Part shown: one piece after another, positions 1-12,528 of the stretch
How the letters are laid out: each line of letters opens with the position of its first letter
Position numbering within the stretch: the stretch's first letter is position 1
Assembly: GCA_928724745.1 (NCBI GenBank)
Contig: CAKMXJ010000020.1
Location: forward strand, 1-64,000
Direction: 5' to 3'
Origin: Anthracocystis setariae
Taxonomy: Eukaryota > Basidiomycota > Ustilaginomycetes > Ustilaginales > Ustilaginaceae
Length of the DNA: 64,000 bases
Position numbers and translations under genes: made by a program
The notes under the pieces: model-generated
What the model was told of the DNA's origin: nothing
What the model saw: only the letters and a program-made list of their open reading frames with translations
Databases searched by the model: none

Positions 1-1551
1 AAGTCTTCCAGAGCTGCCTAACTGGGGATAAGCATTAGAACCCTAACCCTAAGTTGGACGCGTCCGGTCTAATTTGTATTGGACCGTCTTAATTTGTATT
101 GGACCGTCTTCCAATTTGAATACAGACACGTCTTCCAATTTTCAAATGGACCGTCTTCCAGAGCTGCCTAGCTGGGGATAAGCATTAGAACCCTAACCCC
201 CTACTCAGTTACCTGTACTTTGCCTAGGTTGATCATACCTGCCCGCACTTCCCTGCCGTATGTAGGTACTATGCTCCAGCCCACTTTGGCTGGCCAACTT
301 TGAACCGCCATATCTCTGCCACCTGACATGGCACAGCACTGATACTTTGCACACACACTCTCTATACACGTCCTAACACCTTTACTTAGTGGTCCAGCAT
401 CATTGGAGGTGATCCAAAAAAAATATTTTTTCTCCCGGGTGAATGACCCCATCAACTTTGACCGCCAATATCTCGGCAACTGGGTTAAACGGTAACCCAG
501 GACTTGGCGTGTGGGTAGTCCATATGTACCCCTATAACTCTCATTAGTACAGATTTGCAGTTGTAAAGCGGTTCAAAATAGACACCCTTGTAACCCACCT
601 GGGGATAAGCATTAGAACCAAACCTAAAATTAAATAGCCAAAAATTCCGGCTCTAAAATAAAGCAATTAATAAACACTGTTAGATTATGCCAGTCAACAC
701 AATCTCACATTGCAAAAAAGGAAGAATTATTCTGCCGTGTTAGATCAGCAGTGTCTGACATGGGAGGTGACCAACTTTGAACCACTCCTGAGCCGTGACA
801 AGACATAATGACGCACTGCAATGCTGGGAACATCACCGTATAACACCCCTCTACACATCCCATTAAAGCGTCAGCACCATCAGAGGTGATCAAAAACTTT
901 TTTTTTTTTCTTCCCCGCGTGAGCACTCCCCCCACACCTTCAACGCTAAATATCTCGGAATTGGCGTTAATCGGTTACGCCAAAGTTTGCATACACCCTC
1001 CGTTTGGGTCCCTCTACAAGTTTCATTAGTACAGATTTCACGGTGTGAACGGCCTCCGTGGGAATCACCTTGTAACCCAAACCTAACAATTAAATAGCCA
1101 AAAATTCCGGCTCTAAAATAAAGCAATTAATAAACAATGTTAGATTATGCCAGTCAACACAATCTCACATTGCAAAAAAGCGAGAATTATTCTGCCGTGT
1201 TAGATCAGAAGTGTCTGACACGGGAAGTGACCAACTTTGAACCACTCCTGAGCCGTGACAAGACATAATGACGCACTGCAATGCTGGGACCATCACCGTA
1301 TAACACCCCTCTACACATCCCATTAAAGCGTCAGCACCATCAGAGGTGATCCAAAAAAAAATTTCTTCCCCGGGTGATCACTCTAACCCAGGTTCAACGT
1401 CAAATATCTCAGAATTGGCGTTGATCGGTTACGCCAAAGTTTGCATACACCCTCCGTTTGGGTCCCTCTACAAGTTCTATTAGTACAGATTTCACGGTGT
1501 GAAGCACCTCCGTGGGAGAGCCCTTGTAACCCTAACCCTAACCCTAACCAC

Positions 1552-1804
1552 TTTGCGCCCTTCCATGGGAGTTTCAGGGTGTTCATTTGGGCCTATTTGA
1601 GCCATAGTTTACTATGGGTGCGTCCCTGAAAAGTGAAATTTTTGCCAACCCGAGTCGAGTCGGCCCAATATTGACGGAGCCGTACAGCAACATTTTATTA
1701 TGCAACTTGCGTAGGGTTAAGTAATCAAATATACCTATTTTGGGTAGATGAACAACTTTTATTAAGCAACCCTACCCTGTTTGTAATTCAGACCCCCTTG
1801 TAAG
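1552..1804 (+). repeat. Delta-type piece, outlying copy
   Basis: This is a copy of the piece that recurs at 18487-20266. It starts within the piece (ACCACTTTGCGCCC) directly after a run of CCCTAA repeats and ends with the shared TTCAGACCCCCTTGTAA. Left-end truncation against a telomere tract with an intact right end is the pattern of the whole subtelomere. Confidence 0.8.
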
Positions 1805-4800
1805 TGACAAGACATAATGACGCACTGCAATGCTGGGAACATCACCGTATAACACCCCTCTACACATCCCATTAAAGCGTCAGCACCATCAGAGGTGATC
1901 CAAAAAAAAATTTTCTTCCCCGGGTGATCACTCCCCCACAGGTTCAACGTCAAATATCTCGGAATTGGCGTTGATCGGTTACGCCAAAGTTTGCATACAC
2001 CCTCCGTTTGGGTCCCTTTACAAGTTTCATTAGTACAGATTTCACGGTGTGAAGCACCTCCGTGGGAGAGCCCTTGTAACCATTCCTTCGGCGTAGCGAC
2101 GCGTAGTGACAAGACATAATGACGCACTGCAATGCTGGGACCATCACCGTATAACACCCCTCTACACATCCCATTAAAGCGTCAGCACCATCAGAGGTGA
2201 TCCAAAAAAATTTTTTCTTCCCCGGGTGATCACTCCCCCACAGGTTCAACGTCAAATATCTCGGAATTGGCGTTGATCGGTTACGCCAAAGTTTGCATAC
2301 ACCCTCCGTTTGGGTCCCTCTACAAGTTCTATTAGTACAGATTTCACGGTGTGAAGCACCTCCGTGGGAGAGCCCTTGTAACCCTAAGCACACCCCCTTG
2401 TAAGTCTTCCAGAGCTGCCTAACTGGGGATAAGCATTAGAACCCTAACCCTAAGTTGGACGCGTCCGGTCTAATTTGTATTGGACCGTCTTAATTTGTAT
2501 TGGACCGTCTTCCAATTTGAATACAGACACGTCTTCCAATTTTCAAATGGACCGTCTTCCAGAGCTGCCTAGCTGGGGATAAGCATTAGAACCCTAACCC
2601 CCTACTCAGTTACCTGTACTTTGCCTAGGTTGATCATACCTGCCCGCACTTCCCTGCCGTATGTAGGTACTATGCTCCAGCCCACTTTGGCTGGCCAACT
2701 TTGAACCGCCATATCTCTGCCACCTGACATGGCACAGCACTGATACTTTGCACACACACTCTCTATACACGTCCTAACACCTTTACTTAGTGGTCCAGCA
2801 TCATTGGAGGTGATCCAAAAAAATATTTTTCTCCCCGGGTGAATGACCCCATCAACTTTGACCGCCAATATCTCGGCAACTGGGTTAAACGGTAACCCAG
2901 GACTTGGCGTGTGGGTAGTCCATATGTACCCCTATAACTCTCATTAGTACAGATTTGCAGTTGTAAAGCGGTTCAAAATAGACACCCTTGTAACCCACCT
3001 GGGGATAAGCATTAGAACCAAACCTAAAATTAAATAGCCAAAAATTCCGGCTCTAAAATAAAGCAATTAATAAACACTGTTAGATTATGCCAGTCAACAC
3101 AATCTCACATTGCAAAAAAGGAAGAATTATTCTGCCGTGTTAGATCAGCAGTGTCTGACATGGGAGGTGACCAACTTTGAACCACTCCTGAGCCGTGACA
3201 AGACATAATGACGCACTGCAATGCTGGGAACATCACCGTATAACACCCCTCTACACATCCCATTAAAGCGTCAGCACCATCAGAGGTGATCAAAAACTTT
3301 TTTTTTTCTTCCCGCGTGAGCACTCCCCCACACCTTCAACGCTAAATATCTCGGAATTGGCGTTAATCGGTTACGCCAAAGTTTGCATACACCCTCCGTT
3401 TGGGTCCCTCTACAAGTTTCATTAGTACAGATTTCACGGTGTGAACGGCCTCCGTGGGAATCACCTTGTAACCCAAACCTAACAATTAAATAGCCAAAAA
3501 TTCCGGCTCTAAAATAAAGCAATTAATAAACAATGTTAGATTATGCCAGTCAACACAATCTCACATTGCAAAAAAGCGAGAATTATTCTGCCGTGTTAGA
3601 TCAGAAGTGTCTGACACGGGAAGTGACCAACTTTGAACCACTCCTGAGCCGTGACAAGACATAATGACGCACTGCAATGCTGGGACCATCACCGTATAAC
3701 ACCCCTCTACACATCCCATTAAAGCGTCAGCACCATCAGAGGTGATCCAAAAAAAAAATTTCTTCCCCGGGTGATCACTCTAACCCAGGTTCAACGTCAA
3801 ATATCTCAGAATTGGCGTTGATCGGTTACGCCAAAGTTTGCATACACCCTCCGTTTGGGTCCCTCTACAAGTTTCATTAGTACAGATTTCACGGTGTGAA
3901 CGGCCTCCGTGGGAATCACCTTGTAACCCAAACCTAACAATTAAATAGCCAAAAATTCCGGCTCTAAAATAAAGCAATTAATAAACAATGTTAGATTATG
4001 CCAGTCAACACAATCTCACATTGCAAAAAAGCGAGAATTATTCTGCCGTGTTAGATCAGAAGTGTCTGACACGGGAAGTGACCAACTTTGAACCACTCCT
4101 GAGCCGTGACAAGACATAATGACGCACTGCAATGCTGGGACCATCACCGTATAACACCCCTCTACACATCCCATTAAAGCGTCAGCACCATCAGAGGTGA
4201 TCCAAAAAAAAAATTTCTTCCCCGGGTGATCACTCTAACCCAGGTTCAACGTCAAATATCTCAGAATTGGCGTTGATCGGTTACGCCAAAGTTTGCATAC
4301 ACCCTCCGTTTGGGTCCCTCTACAAGTTCTATTAGTACAGATTTCACGGTGTGAAGCACCTCCGTGGGAGAGCCCTTGTAACCCTAAGCACACCCCCTTG
4401 TAAGTCTTCCAGAGCTGCCTAACTGGGGATAAGCATTAGAACCCTAACCCTAAGTTGGACGCGTCCGGTCTAATTTGTATTGGACCGTCTTAATTTGTAT
4501 TGGACCGTCTTCCAATTTGAATACAGACACGTCTTCCAATTTTCAAATGGACCGTCTTCCAGAGCTGCCTAGCTGGGGATAAGCATTAGAACCCTAACCC
4601 CCTACTCAGTTACCTGTACTTTGCCTAGGTTGATCATACCTGCCCGCACTTCCCTGCCGTATGTAGGTACTATGCTCCAGCCCACTTTGGCTGGCCAACT
4701 TTGAACCGCCATATCTCTGCCACCTGACATGGCACAGCACTGATACTTTGCACACACACTCTCTATACACGTCCTAACACCTTTACTTAGTGGTCCAGCA

Positions 4801-5470
4801 TCATTGGAGGTGATCCAAAAAAATATTTTTTCTCCCCGGGTGAATGACCCCATCAACTTTGACCGCCAATATCTCGGCAACTGGGTTAAACGGTAACCCA
4901 GGACTTGGCGTGTGGGTAGTCCATATGTACCCCTATAACTCTCATTAGTACAGATTTGCAGTTGTAAAGCGGTTCAAAATAGACACCCTTGTAACCCACC
5001 TGGGGATAAGCATTAGAACCAAACCTAAAATTAAATAGCCAAAAATTCCGGCTCTAAAATAAAGCAATTAATAAACACTGTTAGATTATGCCAGTCAACA
5101 CAATCTCACATTGCAAAAAAGGAAGAATTATTCTGCCGTGTTAGATCAGCAGTGTCTGACATGGGAGGTGACCAACTTTGAACCACTCCTGAGCCGTGAC
5201 AAGACATAATGACGCACTGCAATGCTGGGAACATCACCGTATAACACCCCTCTACACATCCCATTAAAGCGTCAGCACCATCAGAGGTGATCAAAAACTT
5301 TTTTTTTCTTCCCCGCGTGAGCACTCCCCCACACCTTCAACGCTAAATATCTCGGAATTGGCGTTAATCGGTTACGCCAAAGTTTGCATACACCCTCCGT
5401 TTGGGTCCCTCTACAAGTTTCATTAGTACAGATTTCACGGTGTGAACGGCCTCCGTGGGAATCACCTTGT

Positions 5471-5518
5471 AACCCTAACCCTAACCCTAACCCTAACCCT
5501 AACCCTAACCTAACCCCT
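5471..5518 (+). repeat. Interstitial telomere repeat tract
   Basis: About seven CCCTAA units (one degenerate, CCTAA) follow the CCTTGTAA end of the alpha piece and precede module A. This is the longest telomere tract in the window. Shorter tracts occur at about 36-52, 1530-1551, 11381-11394, 11822-11838, 18475-18486, 25612-25626, 26265-26279, 26918-26932 and 42799-42811, always at joins between pieces. Confidence 0.95.
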
Positions 5519-5520
5519 AT

Positions 5521-6180
5521 ACCGAGGGAATTAATTCATTCGGAATGCAGCCCGAGGCAATCGGTGAGATCGGAAATTGTATCGAGAGGATCGGTGAGAA
5601 CCCAAAAATTAAAAAATTGCGCCCGAGGGAATCGGAAAGATCGGGATTTTTCTAATCGCGCCCGAGGCAATTCAATTGATCGGGATTTTCAAAGCTGCGC
5701 TCGAGGGGGTCGGAATGACTGAATTGATCACGGGAAGAGAGGTCACGCACGGAAATCATACCGAGGGAATTAATTCATTCGGAATGCAGCCCGAGGCAAT
5801 CGGTGAGATTCGAAAAATTAAAAAATTGCGCCCGAGGGGATCGGAAAGATCGGGATTTTTCAAATCGCGCCCGAGGCAATTCAATTGATCGGGATTTTCA
5901 AAGCTGCGCCCGAGGGGGTCGGAATGACTGAATTGATCACGGGAAGAGAGGTCACGCACGAAAATCATACCGAGGGAATTAATTCATTCGGAATGCAGCC
6001 CGAGGCAATCGGTGAGATCGGAAATTGTATCGAGAGGATCGGTGAGATCGGAAAAATTAAAAAATTGCGCCCGAGGGGATCAGAAAGATCGGGATTTTTC
6101 AAATCGCGCCCGAGAGGATCGGAATGATTACATGATCACGGAAAGTAAAGGTCACACACGGAATTTTTTCTAAGTCACTC
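5521..6180. repeat. CCGAG-rich low-complexity tandem region, left edge of module A
   Basis: Imperfect repeats of roughly 200-230 bp (around 5523, 5760 and 5970) are built from CCCGAGG, TCGGGA and ATCGGTGAGATCGG. A similar patchwork covers 7190-7800, with about 60-bp periods of alternating GATCCCGAGG and AAGATCGGAAATTC. Reading frames across it only translate the repeat. I see no gene here. Confidence 0.8.
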
Positions 6181-6226
6181 GGGCACACACAGAAAATTCA
6201 AAGGGAAAAATTTTTGATTCGGATTT

Positions 6227-7029
6227 TTAGTCGTCCTCGTCGGAAAGCTCGGATTCCGACTCGGACTCCTCGGGCTCCTCGGGCTGCTCGGGAAGCTCCA
6301 TTTCCACCACGGGATACTCGGGAAGCCTCTTGCAGGCATCGGATTCCAGCTGGTGAACACCGAGAATACCGTTGTACTTCTTGATCTCGATGTTCACATC
6401 CCGAGCCAGTCTGGCAACAACCCGAAGCCGGTTGATGAGCTCGGGACGCAGCGTGTTCACGTACTCCTTTCCGTGCTCGGGATCCACGAAAGCCAAGTCG
6501 AAACGAGTACTCACAGGGGTCAGGAATTTTCGTTTCTTGCTCGGGCTGCTTTCCGAGGCACCCGAGGCTTTCGGACAGCTTCGGGGACATCGGAATCTTC
6601 GGGTTGGCATCGAGCCACGCTTGGCAGCGTTTCCGAAGCTCGGGATCTTCGGAAAGGAGACCTTGGGAAATCCGAGGGTCGGGCGACACGGGAAGCCACT
6701 CGGACTCGGGTTTTCCCTCGTTCTTGTGCTTCAGGCGGTCCAAGTAGATGTCGCGGAGGAGGAGACCGTTCTCGGTCTCAATGTTGAATCCAGGCACTTC
6801 GGGAAAAAAAAAAAAAAAGCTCGGTCAGTACGGGATACACGGAATGAGCTCGGACTGTGAAAGAAGACTTGTACTTACTGCGCATTGAGTGATTGCATCG
6901 GGAATTCCCTTCCGAGCACTTTTGACACTTTTCCGAGGTGTCGGAGGTGAGGATGCACTCAAGCTTGTCCTTGAGGCATCGGAAACACTTGTGAGTGACG
7001 ACGGGCATTACAGGAGGATCGGAAAACAA
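6227..7029 (-). CDS. Zn-cluster (Zn2Cys6-like) protein of module A, spliced, with a probable frameshift
   Basis: Exon 1 (7029-6879, start at 7029 or 7008) encodes two half-clusters, CFRCLKDKLEC and CQKCSEGNSRC, each C-x2-C-x6-C. A GTAAGT donor at 6878, a CTGAC branch-like site and an AG acceptor at 6797 define an 82-nt intron; splicing rebuilds an ATG codon and stays in frame with exon 2 (NIETENGLLLRD...). Around 6560-6610 the sensible frame switches to one ending in an acidic tail (ESESELSDEDD) at 6227, so there is either a frameshift or an unrecognised second intron. The double C-x2-C-x(6-10)-C layout recurs in the module C protein and in the antisense genes of E1/E2, and the sequence after the cluster is weakly similar to E1/E2. 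A DNA-binding role is inferred from Zn2Cys6 factors; no target is proven. The coding DNA is itself full of CTCGG/CCGAG. Confidence 0.6.
6797..6878 (-). other. Intron of the module A Zn-cluster gene
   Basis: Donor GTAAGTACAAG, internal TACTGAC and acceptor CCCGAAG; 82 nt. Removing it joins the cysteine cluster to the downstream frame without a stop. Confidence 0.7.
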
Positions 7030-7938
7030 AAAAGAGGAGGGTCGGAAAGCTCGGTAAGTGACGGAAAGGTCGGAAAATGAGGGTCGGAATCGAAGAACAC
7101 GTTGGCAGTGAGAAGTAGGAAGGAAAGAAGTCAGAGTAACAGTTGAAAAAAATGTACCCCGAGCTAAGATCCGAATTCCGACCGAAAAGCTTCCCGAGGT
7201 TGAAAAAGTGCTTCCCGAGGTTAATGAAGTGCTTCCCGTGTTTCTCGAGTATCTCGGGAACTCGGAAAATAAAAACCCGCGCCCGAATATCTCGGTGAGA
7301 TCATAAAAAATAAAATATCGATTCCGAGGGGATCGGGGAGATCGGAAATTCGAAAACTGATCCCGAGAAAATCGAAGAGTTCGGAATTTTGAAAATTAAT
7401 CCCGAGGTGGATCGATAAGATCGGAAATTTCGACACTGATCCCGAGAGGATCGGGGAGTTCGGAAATTCGAAAATTGATCCCGAGGCTAATCGGTAAGAT
7501 CGGAAATTCCAAAATTGATCTCGAGGTGTATCGGTAAGATCGGAATAATTAAAATTGATCCCGAGGGGATCGGGGAGTTCGGAAATTCGAAAATTGATCC
7601 CGAGGTTGATCGGTAAGATCGGAAATTCCAAATTTGATCTCGAGGTGTATCGGTAAGATTGGAATAATTAAAATTGATCCCGAGGGGTTCGGGGAGTTCG
7701 GAAATTCGAAAATCGATCCCGAGGTGGATTGGTAAGGTCGGAAACACGGAAAATATCCTCAGAATGCTCGGAAAGCTCGAACAGCATCGGGATAGCTCGG
7801 GAAGCTCGGGAAGCTCGGAAAGCTCGGAAAAAAAGACGGCTCCCGCGAGGCTCAGAGACCCAACCCTCAGTGCTCAACCAAGCTAGTCATTCCGAGGCAC
7901 CGACCCAACCATGTTCCCCCGAAGGAAGGGCATCCTGT

Positions 7939-9831
7939 CTAAGGGCATGACCACCATGATTCCGAATTTACCAAGATCCACGGGATAGTTTCCGTGGCTG
8001 AGCAGATCCCGAGGTATGCCAGTGTCTCACTGTGATTCAACCGAGCTCCGCAGGTGTTGCACCGAAGCATCCACCTCTGCTTCCCGCCTACCGAGTGATA
8101 CCGAGTGTCTCGGTTCACATTCCGGCAGTCCCGACACGGAAAATACAACCGAATGTGATTCCAAATTTCCCGAGGATCGACCGACCTCGGAATGATCACC
8201 CGTACCCGTCCCGAGGGGTTGGCTGTGTTTGTCAAAGTGACCGAGGCTCCCGTGGGCTTCCGAAGCCACCAAGCATATGCATTGTTCCACCGAGTGAGTG
8301 CCCGATAGCCAGGGTTCCACCCGAGGCTGTTGAGAGCATCTGCTGTGATGCGCCGAGCTAATTCCGTGGTTTCCGAGGTGTTTCTTGCATGTAGCACCGA
8401 GTGTCCCGAGGCAGCAGCATGCATTTCCCGAGCATTCCGAAGCATTTCCGAGACTCGTACTGTATAGAGTCGGAGCTGAAGGCCTCGGGACCACGGTCGC
8501 TCGGCATGCATATAAGTCGGAAGCGAAAGGTACGGGATGCCTTGGATTGACTTCACAGCCTCGGAAAGGGTGGCACCCCAAACCGAGACCTCCATCCGAA
8601 GCCCCCCAAGCATCTCGGGAGGCACGGAAGCCAGATCTTCCACCAACCGACGCACCGAGGTCAGTCTTTTCCGAACTGTTTTCATGCTCCGAGGTTCCGA
8701 CCTTGCCATCTTGCTGTTGAATGCCTTGAGAGCATGAACTAGCCTCGGGTAGATCTTCAGCTGCATTCCGTACCCCTCGGGATGCCTGAGCTGCATGTCT
8801 ACTCCTCCGAAGCCCCTCCCGAGGGGGGTCAGCATCGGGAAGCTTCGGTTTGGCTTGTTCGGGGTTCGGAATGCGACCATCCATATGTCTGCACTGTCAT
8901 AGCTGACCCCGAGGTCCCATCGGTTTGTTCCCGAGAGCGGGTGCTCGGGATTGGCTGGTTCCGTGTACACTCCCGAGAGTGCAAGCTTCATTCCGTACGC
9001 CTGGATGCGCACCGAGTCACATCCGACCTTCCCGAGTGCTTGAATGAGCATTCCGATGGTTACCGTGGGGCAACCCGCGGAAAATGCGATTCCGAACTGG
9101 TTTGGTTGTATACTGAGGTGCTGCTGCAGAGCCCGAACCATCGGAAACTTGAACCGAGGCTCAATCTTCAGGTACCCGACCCCTTGGGCCAAGTACACCC
9201 AGTCTCAGTACATTCCGTGGTCTCGGATGATTGGGTACGGGGCTCGGGATACCAACCGAACCAATGTGATGCTTCTTCCGTGGATCCGAGCCAGGTCCGA
9301 GGGGTATACCGTGATATTCCAAGCATCAACATCCTCGGGACCATCCTTCCCGAGCTTGTCCAAGGTCGGGATTTCGGCACCAGGCTCGGTAAGTGGATTA
9401 GATGCATCGGGTAGGTCGGGTGCTGGTAGAGCTTTGGTCACCACCTCTTCATCACCTTCCGTCCACTCGGGATGCTCGGGATGCTCGGGATGCTCGAGAT
9501 GCTCGGGATGCTCGGCAACCTCCATGGCCTCCTCTTCATTCTCTTCGGGATGGTCGGAATAGTCGGTGTCATACGGATTGTCTGGTGGCTCGGGGATAGG
9601 CTCCTCGGGTGGGGTCGGTAACCTCGGAAATTCGGTGTTGGGAATCAGCACAACAACCGAGGGCTCGGTGGGCTCGGGTGATTCGGAGGGGACATTCCGT
9701 GGGTCGGAACGTTTTTTCGGAGGCTTGCGCTTCTTCGGGGGCCTTTGGGGTTTGGTGACAACAAGCTTTGGGATGTTTGAGCTTACCTTGACTCGGGCTT
9801 TGAATCGGGGACTTTTCCGTAGCTTTGGCAT
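7939..9831 (-). pseudogene. P1: YGMK-family protein, one in-frame stop, no OTU domain
   Basis: Starts at 9831 with a basic then acidic low-complexity N-terminus (HPEHPEHPE repeats). The family core begins at VDAWNITVYP. An in-frame TGA at 9207-9205 (codon 209) is followed without frame change by another 421 codons, which align fully with P2, P3 and P4: YGMK, PEHPL, GRGFGGV, KIYPRLVHALK, GGLRMEVSV, ALNSLGWNPG, AWW. A C4 zinc-ribbon-like element (CRDC...CNTC) lies near the end. The protein then stops at 7939 without the OTU domain seen in P2/P3. Core function unknown. The intact downstream frame suggests a recent single mutation, readthrough, or a base error. Confidence in family membership is high; confidence that it is dead is moderate. 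Confidence 0.85.
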
Positions 9832-9932
9832 GATCGGGAGGCTCGGGAGGCTCGGGATGTTCGGAATAAGGGGGTCAGTAACCTCGGAATGGATGGTTCC
9901 GTTAGAGTTAGGGTTGAAATGAAATGGGTCTG

Positions 9933-9942
9933 TATTTATATG
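9933..9942 (-). promoter_or_regulatory. Probable TATA box of P1
   Basis: TATAAATA on the minus strand about 100 bp upstream of the P1 ATG. A second TATATA-like site lies further upstream at about 10375. Confidence 0.4.
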
Positions 9943-10019
9943 TTTTTGCCTCTGTGTGAAATCCGAGTCGGACGCATTGCCGAGGCAACACCGTGTTGTC
10001 CCGTGCTTCCCGAGGTGCT

Positions 10020-10300
10020 ACTGTGGTCAGATCAAGCTACCCTAACCCCCCGTGCCTCCCGTGCCTGCCCGTGGAATGTCCGAAATTTCCAAATTGAGCC
10101 CTGGCTTCCGAGCACATTCCCGTGCTCAGGCCAAGCTACCCGTGCCTCCCGTGCCTGTCCGTGGAATTTCCGAAATTTCCAAATTGAGCCCTGGCTTCCG
10201 AGCAAACTCCCGTGCTCAGGCCAAGCTACCCGTGCCTCCCGTGCCTGCCTGTGGAATTTCCGAAATTTCGAAATTGGACCCTGGATACGGAACGCGGTTC
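10020..10300. repeat. 90-bp tandem repeat upstream of P1
   Basis: Three units, in phase at 10051, 10141 and 10231, built from CGTGCCTCCCGTGCC, CCGAAATTTCC and GAGCCCTGGCTTCCGAGC. They lie upstream of P1 and could carry promoter sites. Reading frames through them only translate the repeat. Confidence 0.85.
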
Positions 10301-10659
10301 CGTGCTTCCCGTGGCCATTCCCGTGCCTTCCGATCCTGCCGACCATTTCCGAGGGTCGGGAACCTTGGGGAAGTATATAGTCAACTCGACTCGTCACAGG
10401 TGGCCCCTAGCCATCTTCCTGTGCTCTGTTCTCTTTCCCATCCTTCCTCGCCAGACCATGCAGCAACACGAGCCAAGTCTTGATCGGTATGCTGGCAGTT
10501 CAAATGTTGCTATGCAACCCTAAGGCAAGCCATCACACAAGAGGACCGCCATAGAAGCTTCGTTGCCCGCTTCAAAAAAGCTCGCTTGCCAAGGCATGCA
10601 GCTACCATCCTCATCTTCCAAACACGCCGTTCTCAGTGCTCTTTGGCGACACCGGATGT

Positions 10660-10860
10660 GTTCGATCAACGTCATCGACACAATCCGACACCGCAAAAAA
10701 GCGAGGATTTTGGACATTCTTGAACATGTTAGATTGCGTTGAGTAGCATGTTCTGCATTGCAAAAAAAGCGGAAATTTCCTGACATTTCCAGATTTGTTA
10801 GATTGCGCCAATTAACACAATCTGTCATTGCAAAAAAGCGAAAAAAAATTTCCGACACGG
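10660..10860. repeat. GCAAAAAAGCG / TTAGATT repeat block
   Basis: Three imperfect copies of a motif with GTTAGATT, an ACACAATCT-type counterpart and then TTGCAAAAAAGCG. The same arrangement occurs in the alpha pieces of 1-5520 (for example 660-740). From 10860 to 11208 I see CCGAG-rich sequence, then CA-rich sequence without a convincing gene. Confidence 0.6.
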
Positions 10861-11208
10861 AAACTCGGAAAATCACCTCGGGGAGCTCGGAATGCGTCGG
10901 AATAGCTCGGGAAGCTCGGGAAGCTCGGGATCCTCCATGAGTCAAACTTGACTCCCCATCTGCGGCCCCTACGCTGCAGCTACTGCACCAAGCCTTGGCA
11001 TGCCAAAGTGTACCCATATAGTGCACACACTGACCCCAAGCAGCCCCCCAAAGTTTGGCTTGCTCACTGTCGCCACCAGCCAACATGTACGCGCAGACGT
11101 ACATTTACGTCAACTACGCCCGCTACGGTGCAGCCACCGTACCTGGTGTTTGTGTTCCCAAGTCTATCTATATACTGCACAAACTGACATAAAAAAAACC
11201 CCCAGGGT

Positions 11209-11392
11209 TATGCTTCCTCATCGACGCCCCCCAGCCAAAGTGTACGCGTGGACCTACGTTTACGTAATTTCGCAAAAAAAGTATGCAAACGATTTCGCCA
11301 GAATTTTCTGATCACAATCTACGAGAAAAGAGCTTTCCAACGGTACCAAATGATCACCATAACTCACACGGGGACCCATATGTAACCCTAAC
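11209..11392 (+). repeat. Eta-type right-end piece
   Basis: Repeated at 42903-43078 with few changes. Contains ATTTCGCAAAAAA and ends CATATGTAACCCTAACCC, running into telomere repeats. It closes module A on the right. Confidence 0.75.
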
Positions 11393-11824
11393 CCAGTTTC
11401 CGGCAAGTCCCCTTTTCTGACCAAGCCTGGGGGACTCTCCTGTTTTGGAAATTTCAAGTTGATTTCAGGCAAGTCCCCCTCCTGGCAATCTGCACATTTT
11501 CCTTCCGCTGGGGGACTCTCCTGTTTGAGAAATTTTCCTTTGATTTCAGATGTGTCTTTGCAATTGTAGTGGACTGTCTTCTGTTTTGTTACCGACCGTC
11601 TCCTGTTTCTTACTGATTGTCTTCAAATTGTTACTGACTGTCTTCCAATTTGAAGTAGACGGTCTGTCTTTTTTGTTTGAAGTGGACCGTCATCTGCTGA
11701 ATTCAAATCCAAAATAATTTTGAAGTGGCATGTCTTCCTGGCATTTCAAAATCCAGCACAGTTTTCAAATGGACCGTCTCATTTTCTCAGGGATGCGTCC
11801 AAACAACAATTTTTTGCCCATCAA
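11393..11824 (+). repeat. Epsilon piece, copy 1
   Basis: About 432 bp, nearly identical to 12529-12960 and partly to 19551-19832. Rich in GGGGGACTCTCCTGTTT and in GACCGTCTYC motifs. It ends TTTTTTGCCCATCAAACCC followed by CCCTAA repeats. Confidence 0.85.
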
Positions 11825-11837
11825 ACCCTAACCCTAA

Positions 11838-12528
11838 CCCTCTCCTCGGTGTCAGGAATGTCATAGAAGCTGCCTTGCCATCATAGCATGTCTGGCTGTA
11901 AAGTTACAGGCACATGGCTATAAGAGCTGCTTTTTCAGGTCTTATAGCCATATGGCTGCATCTCCGCAACGGCTGCATGGATTCTTGTGTAATAGGTCTT
12001 GTGACACTCTGCTTGGTCTCAGGAATGTCATGATACCTCTAGAATCCCAACAGCATGGCTGGTTGCTGCACAACAGCTGTTTGAAGGCGATGTGATTTTA
12101 TCTCCTGATTTTCTGGAATTAAAGTCACGTCGCCTTTGAGACTGTAGATCTTGCAGAATCATATTGCTGACAGTGTGGCATAGATGTTGCCGTGTTCCTG
12201 AGATGAATCTCTGTTTTTTATACTGGCGTTATGCCCTCTTTCCAATCTAAATTTGCGCCTCCACACTGATCAAAAATTTTATTCCAAGTTGAAATCCATC
12301 CACGCACCTGATTCTGTGCTGGCAACTCTCTGTACCAATTTTCTCCAAAGACAGCATCAAGCCTCTGCTTTGCTGTAATAGCTGTTGGAAGCATCTTAGA
12401 GGCAGATGGCTGCAATGGATGAATGCTGGCTGACATCCACTCCAGACCAAAAGATGAAGTGGGTCAAAATTCAAGCGGGTTCCAGTAGACCTGGGCCTGG
12501 GGGACTCTCCTGTTTGAGTATTTTTTGT
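11838..12528. other. Unassigned sequence between two epsilon copies
   Basis: No clear gene. A 72-codon minus-strand frame at 12436-12218 has a protein-like composition (for example DAVFGENWYRELP) but no recognisable domain and no supporting context, so I treat it as a possible remnant only. Confidence 0.35.

Larger units (their letters stand above)
1..5520. repeat. Subtelomeric non-coding unit, about 2.3 tandem copies
   Basis: Three copies start with the same bases at 1, 2402 and 4402 (lengths 2401, 2000 and about 1119 bp) and are nearly identical. Each copy is a chain of smaller pieces: a GGACCGTCTT-rich piece ending GATAAGCATTAGAACCC, a beta piece ending at about 597/2996/4999, and one or more alpha pieces ending CCTTGTAACC (about 1083, 1533, 2082, 2386, 3475, 3928, 4383, 5474). 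Small reading frames on the minus strand repeat with every copy and run through A/T tracts, so I do not regard them as genes. The copy-number difference between unit 1 and unit 2 lies in the alpha/delta pieces. Confidence 0.9.

Noticed and set aside
201..2868. Repeated minus-strand frames of 60-150 codons in the subtelomeric units (also 18161-27314)
   Set aside because: They translate non-coding repeats, cross variable-length A/T tracts and have no family or domain; each recurs only because the DNA is duplicated.
9203..9209. Selenocysteine or recoded TGA in P1
   Set aside because: Related proteins have Lys, Asn or Glu here, not Cys, and fungi generally lack selenocysteine machinery; mutation is simpler.
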